From Bacillota bacterium (GTDB lineage Bacteria; Bacillota; Bacilli; Paenibacillales; Paenibacillaceae), in assembly GCA_023386495.1 (NCBI GenBank), contig JAEWJS010000044.1, positions 1-59,690 on the forward strand: DNA of 59,690 nt, in the 5' to 3' direction. This document shows positions 50,682 to 58,586 of this stretch, one piece after another. The translations under genes and the position numbers were made by a program. The notes under the pieces were generated by a model. That model did not search any database. It was not told where the DNA came from and was given only the letters and a program-made list of their open reading frames with translations. Numbering within the stretch: the first letter of the stretch is position 1; each line of letters begins with the position of its first letter.

Positions 50682-52285
50682 ACCGGGACGGCCTCCTTCT
50701 CGACTTGCTCCGTGCGGACGTACACCTGATCGAGCCCGCCGCTTACCAGACGGTAGCGCTGCGCATCGTCCAGCTGCGGATAGTCCTCCCGCTTATGCAT
50801 GCCTCTCGTCTCGGTGCGATGCAGTGCCGTGTTGTACATCCAACGGGCCGTAGCCGTCATTGCGGCCGCCTCGCGCGCCTTGACCGCATGCGCGTCAAGC
50901 GCAGCCGTGCCGCCGCGAATCGCGCTCCATACGTCGTCGAGCCGCTCGAGAGAGCCTTGAAGTCCGGCATCCGTCCGGAACAGGTTGCGGTCGTACGGCG
51001 CGACCTCCGCTTGCACCGCGCGGACATATTCCGCCGTCTGCGAGGCGGTCTGGTCGCCGGACTTCGCCGACAGCGCGGTCGAGGACAAGCCTCTCAGCAG
51101 GCGCGTATCCTTCCGTTCGCCCAGTCCCTTGGCATAGGCGGCAGCGCCTTCGCCGGCGAACGAACCGGACGACATCGCCCAAGCCGCGTTATGGCTGCCG
51201 CCCCCGGTGAACCCGCCGCAGATGTGCTGCCTCGTCGCGGCATCTCCCGCCGCGTACAAGCCCGGCACTTTCGTCTCGCAATTTTCATCCGTAATGTGAA
51301 TGCCGCCCGTGCCGCGCACCGTCCCTTCCAGACGCAGCGTAACCGGGAATTTATCCTTGAACGGATCGATGCCGAGCCGGTCGAACGGCAGGAAGAAGTT
51401 CGTCTGGCCGACGCGGAGCAGCGGCTTCAGATCCTCCGGCGCTTGGTCGAGCGACGCATACACCTGGCGCCCCTGCAGCAGGTTCCGGGCGATAACCGAG
51501 CGGCCGCGCGTCGAGCCTGCGCCTTCCACCACGCTGCCGTCCTCGTAATAGAAGCTGGCATACCGGTAATAGGCCGTCTTCGTGACCGACGAGAACGTCG
51601 GCGCGATCGCGTAGGCGTTGGAGAACTCCATGCCCGACAGCTCCGCACCCGCTTCCGCCGCGAACAGGTAGCCGTCGCCGGTCAGCACGTTGCAGCCCAG
51701 CGCCTTGCTCAGGAACGCGCAGCCCCCCGTCGCGATGACGACGGCTCCCGCGCGGACGGTCCACGCTTCGCCGGTCTGCGTGCGCACGCCGGATGCGCCG
51801 CCCACGCCATGCTCGTCGGCGAGCAGCTCGAGCGCCGGACTGTGGTCCAGAATGCGCACGCCGGCCTTCAGCACCAGCTTCCGCATCAGCCGCATATACT
51901 CCGGTCCCTGCAAGCTGCGGCGATATTGCTGCCCGTGCTCATTCACCGGGAACGGATACCCCCAGTCGCCGAGCTTGTTCATATTGTCATAGGTTCGATT
52001 CAAGACGCGGTCCATCCAACTGTTATCCGCCAGATGCCCGCCGAGCGTGTAGCGGCTCCTCTTCGCTTCCTCGCGCAGCTCTTGCTCCGGCTGCACGTAC
52101 CAGACGCCCGTTCCCGACGGAGCCGTGGCCCCGCTGGAGCCGCAATAGCCTTTGTCGACCAGCACGACCTTCGCTCCCGCAGCCGCCGCCGTCAGCGCCG
52201 CCCATGTGCCGGCCGGTCCGCCCCCGATAATCAATACGTCCGCATCGAGCGTCAACGCCGCATGCCCTTGTGTCCCCAAGCTCAT
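50678..52285 (-). CDS. FAD-dependent oxidoreductase, AprA/fumarate reductase-like
   Basis: A 535-residue flavoprotein of the succinate dehydrogenase/fumarate reductase/APS reductase alpha superfamily. N-terminal FAD motif: DVLIIGGGPAGTWAALTAA, with the acidic ribose ligand region VVLVDKGYCGSSGA. The second FAD site is VPGLYAAGDAA, and the capping/active-site end has the family HKREDYPQLDD. No Tat signal, no haem motif and no membrane anchor. It is coupled to the ferredoxin gene, an AprAB-like layout. The length is shorter than dissimilatory AprA, and no sat or qmo genes are near, so APS is not the obvious substrate. Confidence 0.88.
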   Translation of the reverse strand: MSLGTQGHAALTLDADVLIIGGGPAGTWAALTAAAAGAKVVLVDKGYCGSSGATAPSGTGVWYVQPEQELREEAKRSRYTLGGHLADNSWMDRVLNRTYDNMNKLGDWGYPFPVNEHGQQYRRSLQGPEYMRLMRKLVLKAGVRILDHSPALELLADEHGVGGASGVRTQTGEAWTVRAGAVVIATGGCAFLSKALGCNVLTGDGYLFAAEAGAELSGMEFSNAYAIAPTFSSVTKTAYYRYASFYYEDGSVVEGAGSTRGRSVIARNLLQGRQVYASLDQAPEDLKPLLRVGQTNFFLPFDRLGIDPFKDKFPVTLRLEGTVRGTGGIHITDENCETKVPGLYAAGDAATRQHICGGFTGGGSHNAAWAMSSGSFAGEGAAAYAKGLGERKDTRLLRGLSSTALSAKSGDQTASQTAEYVRAVQAEVAPYDRNLFRTDAGLQGSLERLDDVWSAIRGGTAALDAHAVKAREAAAMTATARWMYNTALHRTETRGMHKREDYPQLDDAQRYRLVSGGLDQVYVRTEQVEKEAVPV

Positions 52286-52340
52286 ATTGTTCGCCTCCCA
52301 TGTATGAATGCTGAATTCGGTTGTTTCTCCTGTTCCCTAG

Positions 52341-53186
52341 TTACCCCTCGAAGCTATCGCGCCAGTGCAGCCACTTGCGTTCGAGCAGCCTCACGAAGGA
52401 ATCGACCAGCTTGCCGACGATCGCGAAGAGCAGGATGCCGACAAAAATGTTCGCCGTCACCGCGTTCTGCTTCGCGACATTGATCAGGAAGCCGATCCCG
52501 GCCTGCGAGCCGAGCAGCTCCGCCACGACCAAGCCGAGCCAAGCGAGCGCGAGCGACAAGCGAAGACCGAGCAAAATTTGCGGCAGCGCTGCCGGCAGGA
52601 TCAGCTTGACCACTTGCTTCCTCCGGCTGAATGCCAGCACCCGCGCGACGTCGAACAGCTTGTTGTCCACGCCTCGGATGCCCATAAGCGTATGGATATA
52701 GAGCGGGGAGAAAGCGCCCTTGGCGATGATCAATATTTTCGACGCCTCCCCGAAGCCGAACCAGAGAATGATCAGCGGCGCGATGGCCAGGTGAGGAATC
52801 ATCCGCAGCATCTGCATGCTCGGATCCAGCACGTGCTCGGCATTGCGGGACAGTCCTGCCAGCAAGCCGAAGAGCAGTCCCAATCCGCCGCCCAATAAGA
52901 AACCGATCGCTGCCCGGCCCGCGCTGATGCCGAGATGATGCGTCAATTCCCCCGCGGCGGCCAGCTCCGCGCCCGCTTGGATGATAGTCAGCGGACTGGG
53001 CATGAACACCGGCGAAATCCATCCTTCGCTGCTGCCGTACTGCCATAACGCCAAGACCAGCAGCGGTAAGACCGCACCGACCGCCGCATCGCCGAGGAGC
53101 CGCTGCCGCGGCAGGAGCAGCCGTCTCTTCGTCCGCAGCACCGGCTGAATGGCCGGCTGCTGCAGCACTTCCGCACGCTCGCTCAT
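52341..53186 (-). CDS. ABC permease 1, SsuC-like
   Basis: A 281-residue permease with a basic N-terminal tail and about six transmembrane segments. The coupling-loop region VARVLAFSRRKQVVKLILPAALPQILL fits the EAA loop of SsuC/TauC proteins. AAGGAGGG precedes the ATG. It is clearly paralogous to the next permease (shared KAFFPLYINT-like and LLGLRLSLALAWLGLVVAEL regions), so the importer may be a heterodimer. Confidence 0.9.
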   Translation of the reverse strand: MSERAEVLQQPAIQPVLRTKRRLLLPRQRLLGDAAVGAVLPLLVLALWQYGSSEGWISPVFMPSPLTIIQAGAELAAAGELTHHLGISAGRAAIGFLLGGGLGLLFGLLAGLSRNAEHVLDPSMQMLRMIPHLAIAPLIILWFGFGEASKILIIAKGAFSPLYIHTLMGIRGVDNKLFDVARVLAFSRRKQVVKLILPAALPQILLGLRLSLALAWLGLVVAELLGSQAGIGFLINVAKQNAVTANIFVGILLFAIVGKLVDSFVRLLERKWLHWRDSFEG

Positions 53187-53214
53187 ATTGCGCGTCCCTC
53201 CTTCGAATATCGAT

Positions 53215-54024
53215 TTAACCTTTATAGCCGTCCTGCCAGTGCAGGAGGCGCCGTTCGAGCAGCCGGACGAGCGAATCGGTCAGCTTGCCGACCAGCGCGA
53301 AGACGATAATGCCGACGAAGACGATCGGCGTCTTGCTGAATTGGCGCGCATCCGACATCATGTAGCCGATCCCCTCGGTCGAGGCGATCAGCTCCGCCAC
53401 GACCAAGCCCAGCCAAGCAACGCCGAGCGAGATTCGCACGCCCAGCAGAATGTTGGGCATCGCGGCGGGAATGACCAGCCGGACGATCCGCTTGAGCGGG
53501 CTGAAGCCCAGGACGCGCGTCACGTCGAACAGCTTGTTGTCGGAATTGCGAATGCCGATGAACGTGTTGATGTAGAGCGGGAAGAACGCTCCCTTGGCGA
53601 TCAGCAGCACCTTGGACTCTTCCCCGATGCCGAACCAGAGCACGAAGAGCGGCACCAGCGCGAGATGGGGAATCATGCGGATCATTTGGATGGACGGGTC
53701 CAGCGCCCGCTCCGACCGGCGGAACAATCCGACGAGCAGTCCTGTCAAGAGGCCTAATCCCCCGCCCAGCCCGAAGCCCAGCGCCGCACGCCGCATGCTG
53801 ACGGCAAGATTCCCCCATAGCTCGCCTGACTCGCTCAGCCGCCAGAACGTCTCCGCGATCGTCAGCGGCGTCGGGAACAGCAGCGTCGAGATGAACCCGA
53901 GATCGCCGGCCGCCTGCCATGCGGCCAGCAGCGAGACGGGCAGGATCGCGCCGAGCGCGAACACGGTCCATCTGCGATTCCCATCCAGCCGAACGGATTC
54001 GGCCGGGCCTATCGAACGATTCAT
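53215..54024 (-). CDS. ABC permease 2, SsuC-like
   Basis: A 269-residue permease (ATG at 54024, GGGGGAG upstream) with about six transmembrane segments. The coupling loop is VTRVLGFSPLKRIVRLVIPAAMPNIL, followed by RISLGVAWLGLVVAELIAS. It aligns along its length with permease 1, indicating a tandem duplication. Most SsuABC operons carry one permease, so two adjacent ones are unusual. It lies 39 bases after the ATPase gene. Confidence 0.9.
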   Translation of the reverse strand: MNRSIGPAESVRLDGNRRWTVFALGAILPVSLLAAWQAAGDLGFISTLLFPTPLTIAETFWRLSESGELWGNLAVSMRRAALGFGLGGGLGLLTGLLVGLFRRSERALDPSIQMIRMIPHLALVPLFVLWFGIGEESKVLLIAKGAFFPLYINTFIGIRNSDNKLFDVTRVLGFSPLKRIVRLVIPAAMPNILLGVRISLGVAWLGLVVAELIASTEGIGYMMSDARQFSKTPIVFVGIIVFALVGKLTDSLVRLLERRLLHWQDGYKG

Positions 54025-54063
54025 TCTTACTCCCCCTTCGTCATAGCGCGGCATACGGAGAGG

Positions 54064-54843
54064 CTAGATGCCTGCGCCGTCTGCCATTTCGAATTCGTCC
54101 GATTTCTCGAATTCGCCGAGCACCTTCAGCCGGAGATGCTGGAAGGCGCTGCTCGTCTTTCGCCGCGGATAATGCAAGTCATTCGCGATGATCGCGCGAA
54201 CCGCCCCGGGCCTCGGCTTCAGAATGACGATGCGATTCGCGAGGAAGACCGCTTCGTCGATGTCATGCGTCACGAAGATCATCGTCGTCTTGTTCTTCTG
54301 CCAAATATCCAGCAGCACTTCCTGCATGTGCGACCGGGTAAAAGCGTCCAGCGCGCCGAACGGCTCGTCGAGCAGCAGCACCCTCGGGTTGCGGAGCAGC
54401 GCCCTCGCGATGGCCACGCGCTGCGCCATGCCGCCGGACAGCTCGCGCGGATACGCCTTCGCGAAGCCTTCCAGCCTGACCAGCTTGATCAGCTCGTCGA
54501 CGCGCTGCCGAATGTCCGGCTTCGCAAGCGACAGATCCGCCGCGATATTCCGCTCGACCGTCAGCCACGGGAACAAGCGCGGCTCTTGGAAGATGAAGCC
54601 CTTGTCGATGCCGGGACCTTCGACGCGCCGATCGGCGAGCACGACATCGCCGGCATAGCCGGCATCGAGTCCCGCGATGATCTTGAGCAGCGTGCTCTTG
54701 CCGCAGCCGCTCGGGCCGATGACGGTAATGAATTCGCCTTCCTTGATGGTCAAGTCGATGTCTTGGATGGCGTGGACGCTACCCTTTTGCGTCTGGAATG
54801 TTTTGTTCAATCCTTGAATAGCGAGCAGTACGTTTGCGCTCAA
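54064..54843 (-). CDS. ABC ATPase, SsuB/TauB-like
   Basis: A 259-residue ATPase with Walker A GPSGCGKST, signature LSGGMAQRVAIARAL, Walker B VLLLDEPFGALD and H-loop VTHDIDEAV. The C-terminal extension RRKTSSAFQHLRLKVLGEFEKSD is typical of the nitrate/sulfonate subgroup. The start is TTG with AAAGGGTG seven bases upstream. It is the second gene of the operon, after the 93-residue protein, with a hairpin in between. Confidence 0.92.
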   Translation of the reverse strand: MSANVLLAIQGLNKTFQTQKGSVHAIQDIDLTIKEGEFITVIGPSGCGKSTLLKIIAGLDAGYAGDVVLADRRVEGPGIDKGFIFQEPRLFPWLTVERNIAADLSLAKPDIRQRVDELIKLVRLEGFAKAYPRELSGGMAQRVAIARALLRNPRVLLLDEPFGALDAFTRSHMQEVLLDIWQKNKTTMIFVTHDIDEAVFLANRIVILKPRPGAVRAIIANDLHYPRRKTSSAFQHLRLKVLGEFEKSDEFEMADGAGI

Positions 54844-54872
54844 TCGCGATCACCCTTTCTCAACGCCAACAA

Positions 54873-54899
54873 GAGGCCATTCTCCGGTGAGAATGCCTC
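54873..54899 (-). terminator. Hairpin between the 93-residue gene and the ABC ATPase
   Basis: GAGGC-CATTCTC, loop CGGT and GAGAATG-CCTC form an almost perfect stem. On the minus strand TTGTTGG follows. Probably an mRNA processing or attenuation hairpin. Confidence 0.45.
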
Positions 54900-54922
54900 C
54901 GTTGGAACGGTCGACAACGTCT

Positions 54923-55204
54923 TTATGCGGTTGGGACACTGGCCTCTTGGACGAATTGCGCCAGGCGCTCGACCAGATTGCCCTTGCCGAATGTGTAGAA
55001 TTTCGCGCCCTCCGCCATCGGCTCCGATCGGCGGCTGGCGTCCAGGAACGCGAGCGTCAGCATTCTTCGTTCCTCGACGGATCGATAGCCGTTATCGTAC
55101 AGCCACATGTCGATTGCATTGTACACCCCTCGATTCAATCGATAGGTTGCGAGACAATATTGACTGAACCGAATATCCGGCAGATGAACCGCTGCGGCCC
55201 TCAT
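54923..55204 (-). CDS. 93-residue leader-gene protein, unknown
   Basis: A small protein starting MRAAAVHLPDIRFSQYC (ATG at 55204, GAGGAGGG upstream). It is helical with several Tyr and Arg residues (YCLATYRLNRGVYNAIDMW, EERRMLTLAFLDASRR) and has one Cys, no signal peptide and no metal site. It is the first gene of the flavoprotein/ABC operon, right behind the operator-like repeat and leader hairpin. I do not recognise the family. It could be a regulator or assembly factor of this system. Confidence 0.65.
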   Translation of the reverse strand: MRAAAVHLPDIRFSQYCLATYRLNRGVYNAIDMWLYDNGYRSVEERRMLTLAFLDASRRSEPMAEGAKFYTFGKGNLVERLAQFVQEASVPTA

Positions 55205-55235
55205 CTCGGCCCTCCTCTCTTCAAGAAAATACAAA

Positions 55236-55277
55236 GAGACTTTCCGTTGCGCGGGTGGCCGCGCTGCGAAAAGTCTC
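55236..55277 (-). terminator. Leader hairpin with T-rich tail (possible attenuator)
   Basis: On the minus strand GAGACTTTT-CGCAGCGCGG, a short loop and CCGCGCAACGG-AAAGTCTC form a stem of about 17 bp followed by TTTGTATTTTCTT. It lies in the 5' leader of the operon, ahead of the first ribosome binding site, where a terminator would act as an attenuator. I see no riboswitch core next to it. Confidence 0.6.
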
Positions 55278-55300
55278 CAAACACATGGTCGACAAATCGA

Positions 55301-55329
55301 TATTATATTATTCCGATAAGTATTATCGG
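55301..55329 (-). promoter_or_regulatory. Operator-like inverted repeat at the operon promoter
   Basis: CCGATAA-GTA-TTATCGG (55312-55328) is a perfect 7-bp inverted repeat. On the minus strand it lies just upstream of a perfect -10 TATAAT (55301-55306) and covers the -35 and spacer. Repressor control is likely. A sulfur regulator such as CymR is a possibility, not established. Confidence 0.6.
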
Positions 55330-55416
55330 TTTAATTAGTTGTTAGGATACCATGCGCCTATTCGGCTGTCAATCCTCATGTTCAAAAAAGTTCCAGCCTG
55401 CCTGCAAGCAGGCCGA

Positions 55417-56892
55417 TCAGCCCGAACGGCCTGCTCCCAGCTCCTCGGCCGTCATCACGGCCAGTTCGACCTTGCTGAGCCCGAAGCCGTATTCATGCGT
55501 CATCTCGAAGCTGGACGGGAGCGGCAGTGCCGCAAAATACGCCGCGATGCCGCCGGGGCCGGCAGCATCGAACCAATCGCCGGGCTCCGCCGGTTCGACC
55601 GGCAGGTCCGCCCATGCGTCCGCAAGGCGCGGGCTGTAGAGCGGCTCGGCGCCGGGCCGCAGCCGCAGGCCGATCAGCCGTTCGCGATACGGTCGCTCCG
55701 GCGGCTTGTGCCGGATCGGCGCGAACAGCTCCGGCGCATAGTCCGCCCGCGAACCGGTGTGGCGGACTTGGCGGGCGAAGCGATGCACGCCTTCCCGGAT
55801 CTTCGGCACGCCGAAGAGCATGGCGTACAGCCGTTTCCCGAACGCGATGCGCTCGCGCAAGCTCCCGAAGTTCTCCAGCACGAGCCCGGCCGCCCGAAGG
55901 CCGATGCCATCTTCTTCTGCATCCAGCGGGAGCTCTGCGCCTTGCGCGGCGAACCGGTAAGGGAAGATCACTTGATTCAGCTGCAGCAGCGATTGCATGC
56001 CGAAGAACAGCTTGCCGAGCACATGCTTGCGGTAGTAGGGATGCTGCACGACCCTTCCCTCGATATAATGCTGTTCGTTCACGATGAGCGCGATCGTCAG
56101 CGGCACCGGATCCTTGCGTCGGCAGAACTGCGTCCATGCCGGCTGCATGAAGCGGGATACGCCGAAGGCAGGCAGCAGCCTTGACAGATCCCTGCCGAGC
56201 CGCTGTCCCGCTTCATACAGCAGCAGCTGCGGATAGGCATCCTGGAAGATCAGCGCATTCGCCCGCTCCAAGAAGCGGAAGGTCGGCTCGCGCTGTTCCG
56301 GGCCGAGCAGCCTGGGAATGAGTTCCCCCTGCAGGTCGGTCATGCACCAGCCTCCGTTGCGGGATACCATATGCGCCAGCATCGCCCAATGCAGCTCGGG
56401 ACAGCGGCCGTAGATCGCGCGGTACGCTTCCGTGCGCGTGACATTGTTCCGGTTCAGCCGCTGCGTCTCTAGGCGGATCCGATGGACGATCGCCCGTTCG
56501 CCGTCGCTCAGCCCCAGCATGCCGCCGGCTATAGCGGCGTTCGCCCCCGGACCTGCCTCCGGAGGAACTCCGAGCGTTGCCGATGCCTCAGCCATCCCGA
56601 TCGCATGCGGCGGCGGAGGCTTCAGCGCGGCGTGAACCGCTGTCCACGCGGCCGTCAATTCGGCCACGGCCGCGCCGTCCAGAACCAGACCTTCCGCCTG
56701 CTCCAGCATCTGCTTCGAGGCGGACCAGCCCTGCCACTTGCCGGCAAGGTAATGCGCGAACGCCGCCGGCCAGCGCAGCAGCCGATCCCATCCGCCGCCG
56801 GAACCCGAAGAGCCCCCTGAACGTGCCTTATCTTTCAAGGAGGATGCCTCCCTTCCTTCGCGCGAGAAGCGCGGTCGTTGCTTCATCCCCAT
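55417..56892 (-). CDS. DUF2515 (YppC-like) family protein
   Basis: A 491-residue protein recognised by the DUF2515 core: ETQRLNRNNVTRTEAYRAIY and WAMLAHMVSRNGGWCMTDLQGE (about 180-220), FLERANALIFQDAYPQLLLYE, and VNEQHYIEGRVVQHPYY. No signal peptide or membrane segment. The family is found in spore-forming Bacilli with unknown function. An N-terminal basic/Gly-Ser stretch (about 1-34) appears to be an extension. The start is one of two ATGs six bases apart near 56892. It is upstream of, and on the same strand as, the sulfur-like operon, 88 bases before its operator, but is probably separate. Confidence 0.8.
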   Translation of the reverse strand: MGMKQRPRFSREGREASSLKDKARSGGSSGSGGGWDRLLRWPAAFAHYLAGKWQGWSASKQMLEQAEGLVLDGAAVAELTAAWTAVHAALKPPPPHAIGMAEASATLGVPPEAGPGANAAIAGGMLGLSDGERAIVHRIRLETQRLNRNNVTRTEAYRAIYGRCPELHWAMLAHMVSRNGGWCMTDLQGELIPRLLGPEQREPTFRFLERANALIFQDAYPQLLLYEAGQRLGRDLSRLLPAFGVSRFMQPAWTQFCRRKDPVPLTIALIVNEQHYIEGRVVQHPYYRKHVLGKLFFGMQSLLQLNQVIFPYRFAAQGAELPLDAEEDGIGLRAAGLVLENFGSLRERIAFGKRLYAMLFGVPKIREGVHRFARQVRHTGSRADYAPELFAPIRHKPPERPYRERLIGLRLRPGAEPLYSPRLADAWADLPVEPAEPGDWFDAAGPGGIAAYFAALPLPSSFEMTHEYGFGLSKVELAVMTAEELGAGRSG

Positions 56893-56948
56893 TATCCACC
56901 AATAGCCTATTCTTTAGTCCCCCCAGTTGGTTACTGCCCCGCTGCCGG

Positions 56949-57752
56949 TCAGCTGCGCGTTCGGCTTCGAATCAGCGGATAACCGTACGCAGCGTAATCT
57001 TGCCGATACACAAGCCGCACGAGCGCCTCCGTCTCATCGTCATAGAAACTGTCTACCGTCGGGAACCGCGGATAATGCGGATCCAGCAGATTCACGTCCG
57101 CGTAAGCGCCGGTATACCGCATGCCGGACGAAGTATGATGCGACGACTTGGACAGCCGGGCAAGGTTCGACCGCCGAAGCCCATGCATGCGTTCGAGCGC
57201 CCGAATTTCGCCCGTCAGATTTTCGAGATACATATATTGATCCACGTCATGCTCCTCGCCCTCCATATATTGAGGGGCAAAATGCATGTTGACGCTCGCG
57301 CCTTCCTGTCCGGCATGCGCCAAATACGTCAAAAACCGCCGGAAGGTGATCCCTTCACCGCGGACGCGCCGAACTGCGGGGTGATTAACGATCGTGGCCC
57401 GGACGTCGTCGAACAGCTTGTTCTCCAGCAGGGCGAGAATCAAGAACGCGCTGACGGCCCGCGCATACGGATTCCGTACCAGCTTCACCGTATGCCGCTT
57501 CGAAGCCAGCATCTCGCGCAGCACGTCCGCATAATAATCGGGGGATCGCTTGTACACTTCGAACTCGTAATGGTGAACCCACGGATTGTACTGCAATGCC
57601 TGTTCCAGTAGACCGATCTGATCGAAGAACCATTTAACCAGCGTCGTGCATCCGCTCTTCGGGCTCCACAGCAGCACCAGCGGAAAATCGCGATGATAAT
57701 GCGGGGGCCTGCTCATGATGTGCGCGCGAAGCTGCGTCTCTCTCACGTCCAT
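56949..57752 (-). CDS. Sulfotransferase family 2 protein
   Basis: A 267-residue PAPS-dependent sulfotransferase of the carbohydrate type. The 5'-phosphosulfate loop is WSPKSGCTTLVKWFF (about 30-44) and the 3'-phosphate-binding motif is LVRNPYARAVSAF (about 98-110). Cytoplasmic, with no membrane anchor. The ATG at 57752 is supported by AAGGAGG. It is divergent from an APS kinase 151 bases away, which would supply its donor PAPS. The acceptor may be a surface glycan or a glycosylated protein; that is inference. Sulfotransferases of this kind are uncommon in Bacillota. Confidence 0.85.
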   Translation of the reverse strand: MDVRETQLRAHIMSRPPHYHRDFPLVLLWSPKSGCTTLVKWFFDQIGLLEQALQYNPWVHHYEFEVYKRSPDYYADVLREMLASKRHTVKLVRNPYARAVSAFLILALLENKLFDDVRATIVNHPAVRRVRGEGITFRRFLTYLAHAGQEGASVNMHFAPQYMEGEEHDVDQYMYLENLTGEIRALERMHGLRRSNLARLSKSSHHTSSGMRYTGAYADVNLLDPHYPRFPTVDSFYDDETEALVRLVYRQDYAAYGYPLIRSRTRS

Positions 57753-57903
57753 CTCGCATCTGCCTCCTTCATGCAAGTCTATTTCGTACAAGGTATGCAG
57801 CGTACAAGCAGATGATTGGGCTGGCCCGATAGCCGCATGAAGGAGACAACGCCGGCGCGCGTCACATATATCGATTCTAGGAGCATTGCGAGGAGGTTAT
57901 GCG

Positions 57904-58548
57904 ATGGGAAGCGATAGCAGAATCACGCCGCAGTCTTTCGCGGTGACCCGTAAGGACCGCGAGGCGCTGCACGGCCATAAGGGCCGCCTGCTCTGGTTCA
58001 CGGGCTTGTCCGGATCCGGCAAGTCGACGATCGCCAATGCGGTCGAGCTCGAGCTGCGGCGCCGAAGCGTCTCGACCTATCTGCTCGACGGCGATAACCT
58101 GCGTGCCGGCTTGAATGCCGGGCTCGGCTTCACGCCAGAGGCACGCAGCGAGAATATCCGGCGCGCTTCGGAAGCGGCGAAGCTGCTGGTCGACAGCGGG
58201 CTCGTCGTGCTGGCCGCATTCATCTCGCCGTATCGTCAAGACCGCGACGCAATTCGGCAGTCGATGCAGCCTGGCGATTATGTGGAAATCCATGTGGACT
58301 GTCCGCTTGCCGTCTGCGAGCAGCGCGACCCGAAGGGGCTTTACAAGCTTGCAAGAGCAGGCAGCCTTCCGGCGTTCACCGGCCTATCCGCCCCCTATGA
58401 GCCGCCGCTCCAGCCAGAGCTTGTGCTGCGATCGGGCGAATGGCCGCTGGCGGCATGCGCGGAGCGGGTTGTGCGTTACTTGGTCGAACGGGGCGACCTT
58501 GGGGACAAGGCCGCCGATCAGCGGTATAATGGGAACCAAGCAGAATAG
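57904..58548 (+). CDS. cysC: Adenylylsulfate kinase
   Basis: Phosphorylates APS to PAPS. The 214-residue protein has P-loop WFTGLSGSGKST (about 31-42), YLLDGDNLRAGLNAGLGFT, the APS-binding RSENIRRASEAAKL, and the conserved AFISPYRQDRD. PKGLYKLARAG follows in the lid. AGGAGG lies seven bases before the ATG at 57904. No ATP sulfurylase, PAPS reductase or sulfite reductase is adjacent. With the sulfotransferase next door the PAPS is more likely used for sulfation than for cysteine synthesis. Confidence 0.93.
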   Translation: MGSDSRITPQSFAVTRKDREALHGHKGRLLWFTGLSGSGKSTIANAVELELRRRSVSTYLLDGDNLRAGLNAGLGFTPEARSENIRRASEAAKLLVDSGLVVLAAFISPYRQDRDAIRQSMQPGDYVEIHVDCPLAVCEQRDPKGLYKLARAGSLPAFTGLSAPYEPPLQPELVLRSGEWPLAACAERVVRYLVERGDLGDKAADQRYNGNQAE

Positions 58549-58586
58549 ACGCGGTCCCTATGCGGACAAGGAGGACGAGTAGAGCG

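Noticed and set aside
50678..52285. Dissimilatory APS reductase alpha subunit
   Set aside because: The superfamily fits, but it is shorter than AprA, sits with an importer, and no sat, qmo or dsr genes are nearby; called only as AprA/fumarate reductase-like.
50705..52483. 592-codon plus-strand open frame opposite the flavoprotein gene
   Set aside because: Same frame relation and composition as other shadows; the minus-strand gene has full FAD motifs and a good start.
55205..55340. SAM (S-box) riboswitch or T-box before the flavoprotein operon
   Set aside because: Neither the S-box core nor a T-box sequence is present; only a simple long hairpin with a T-rich tail is seen.
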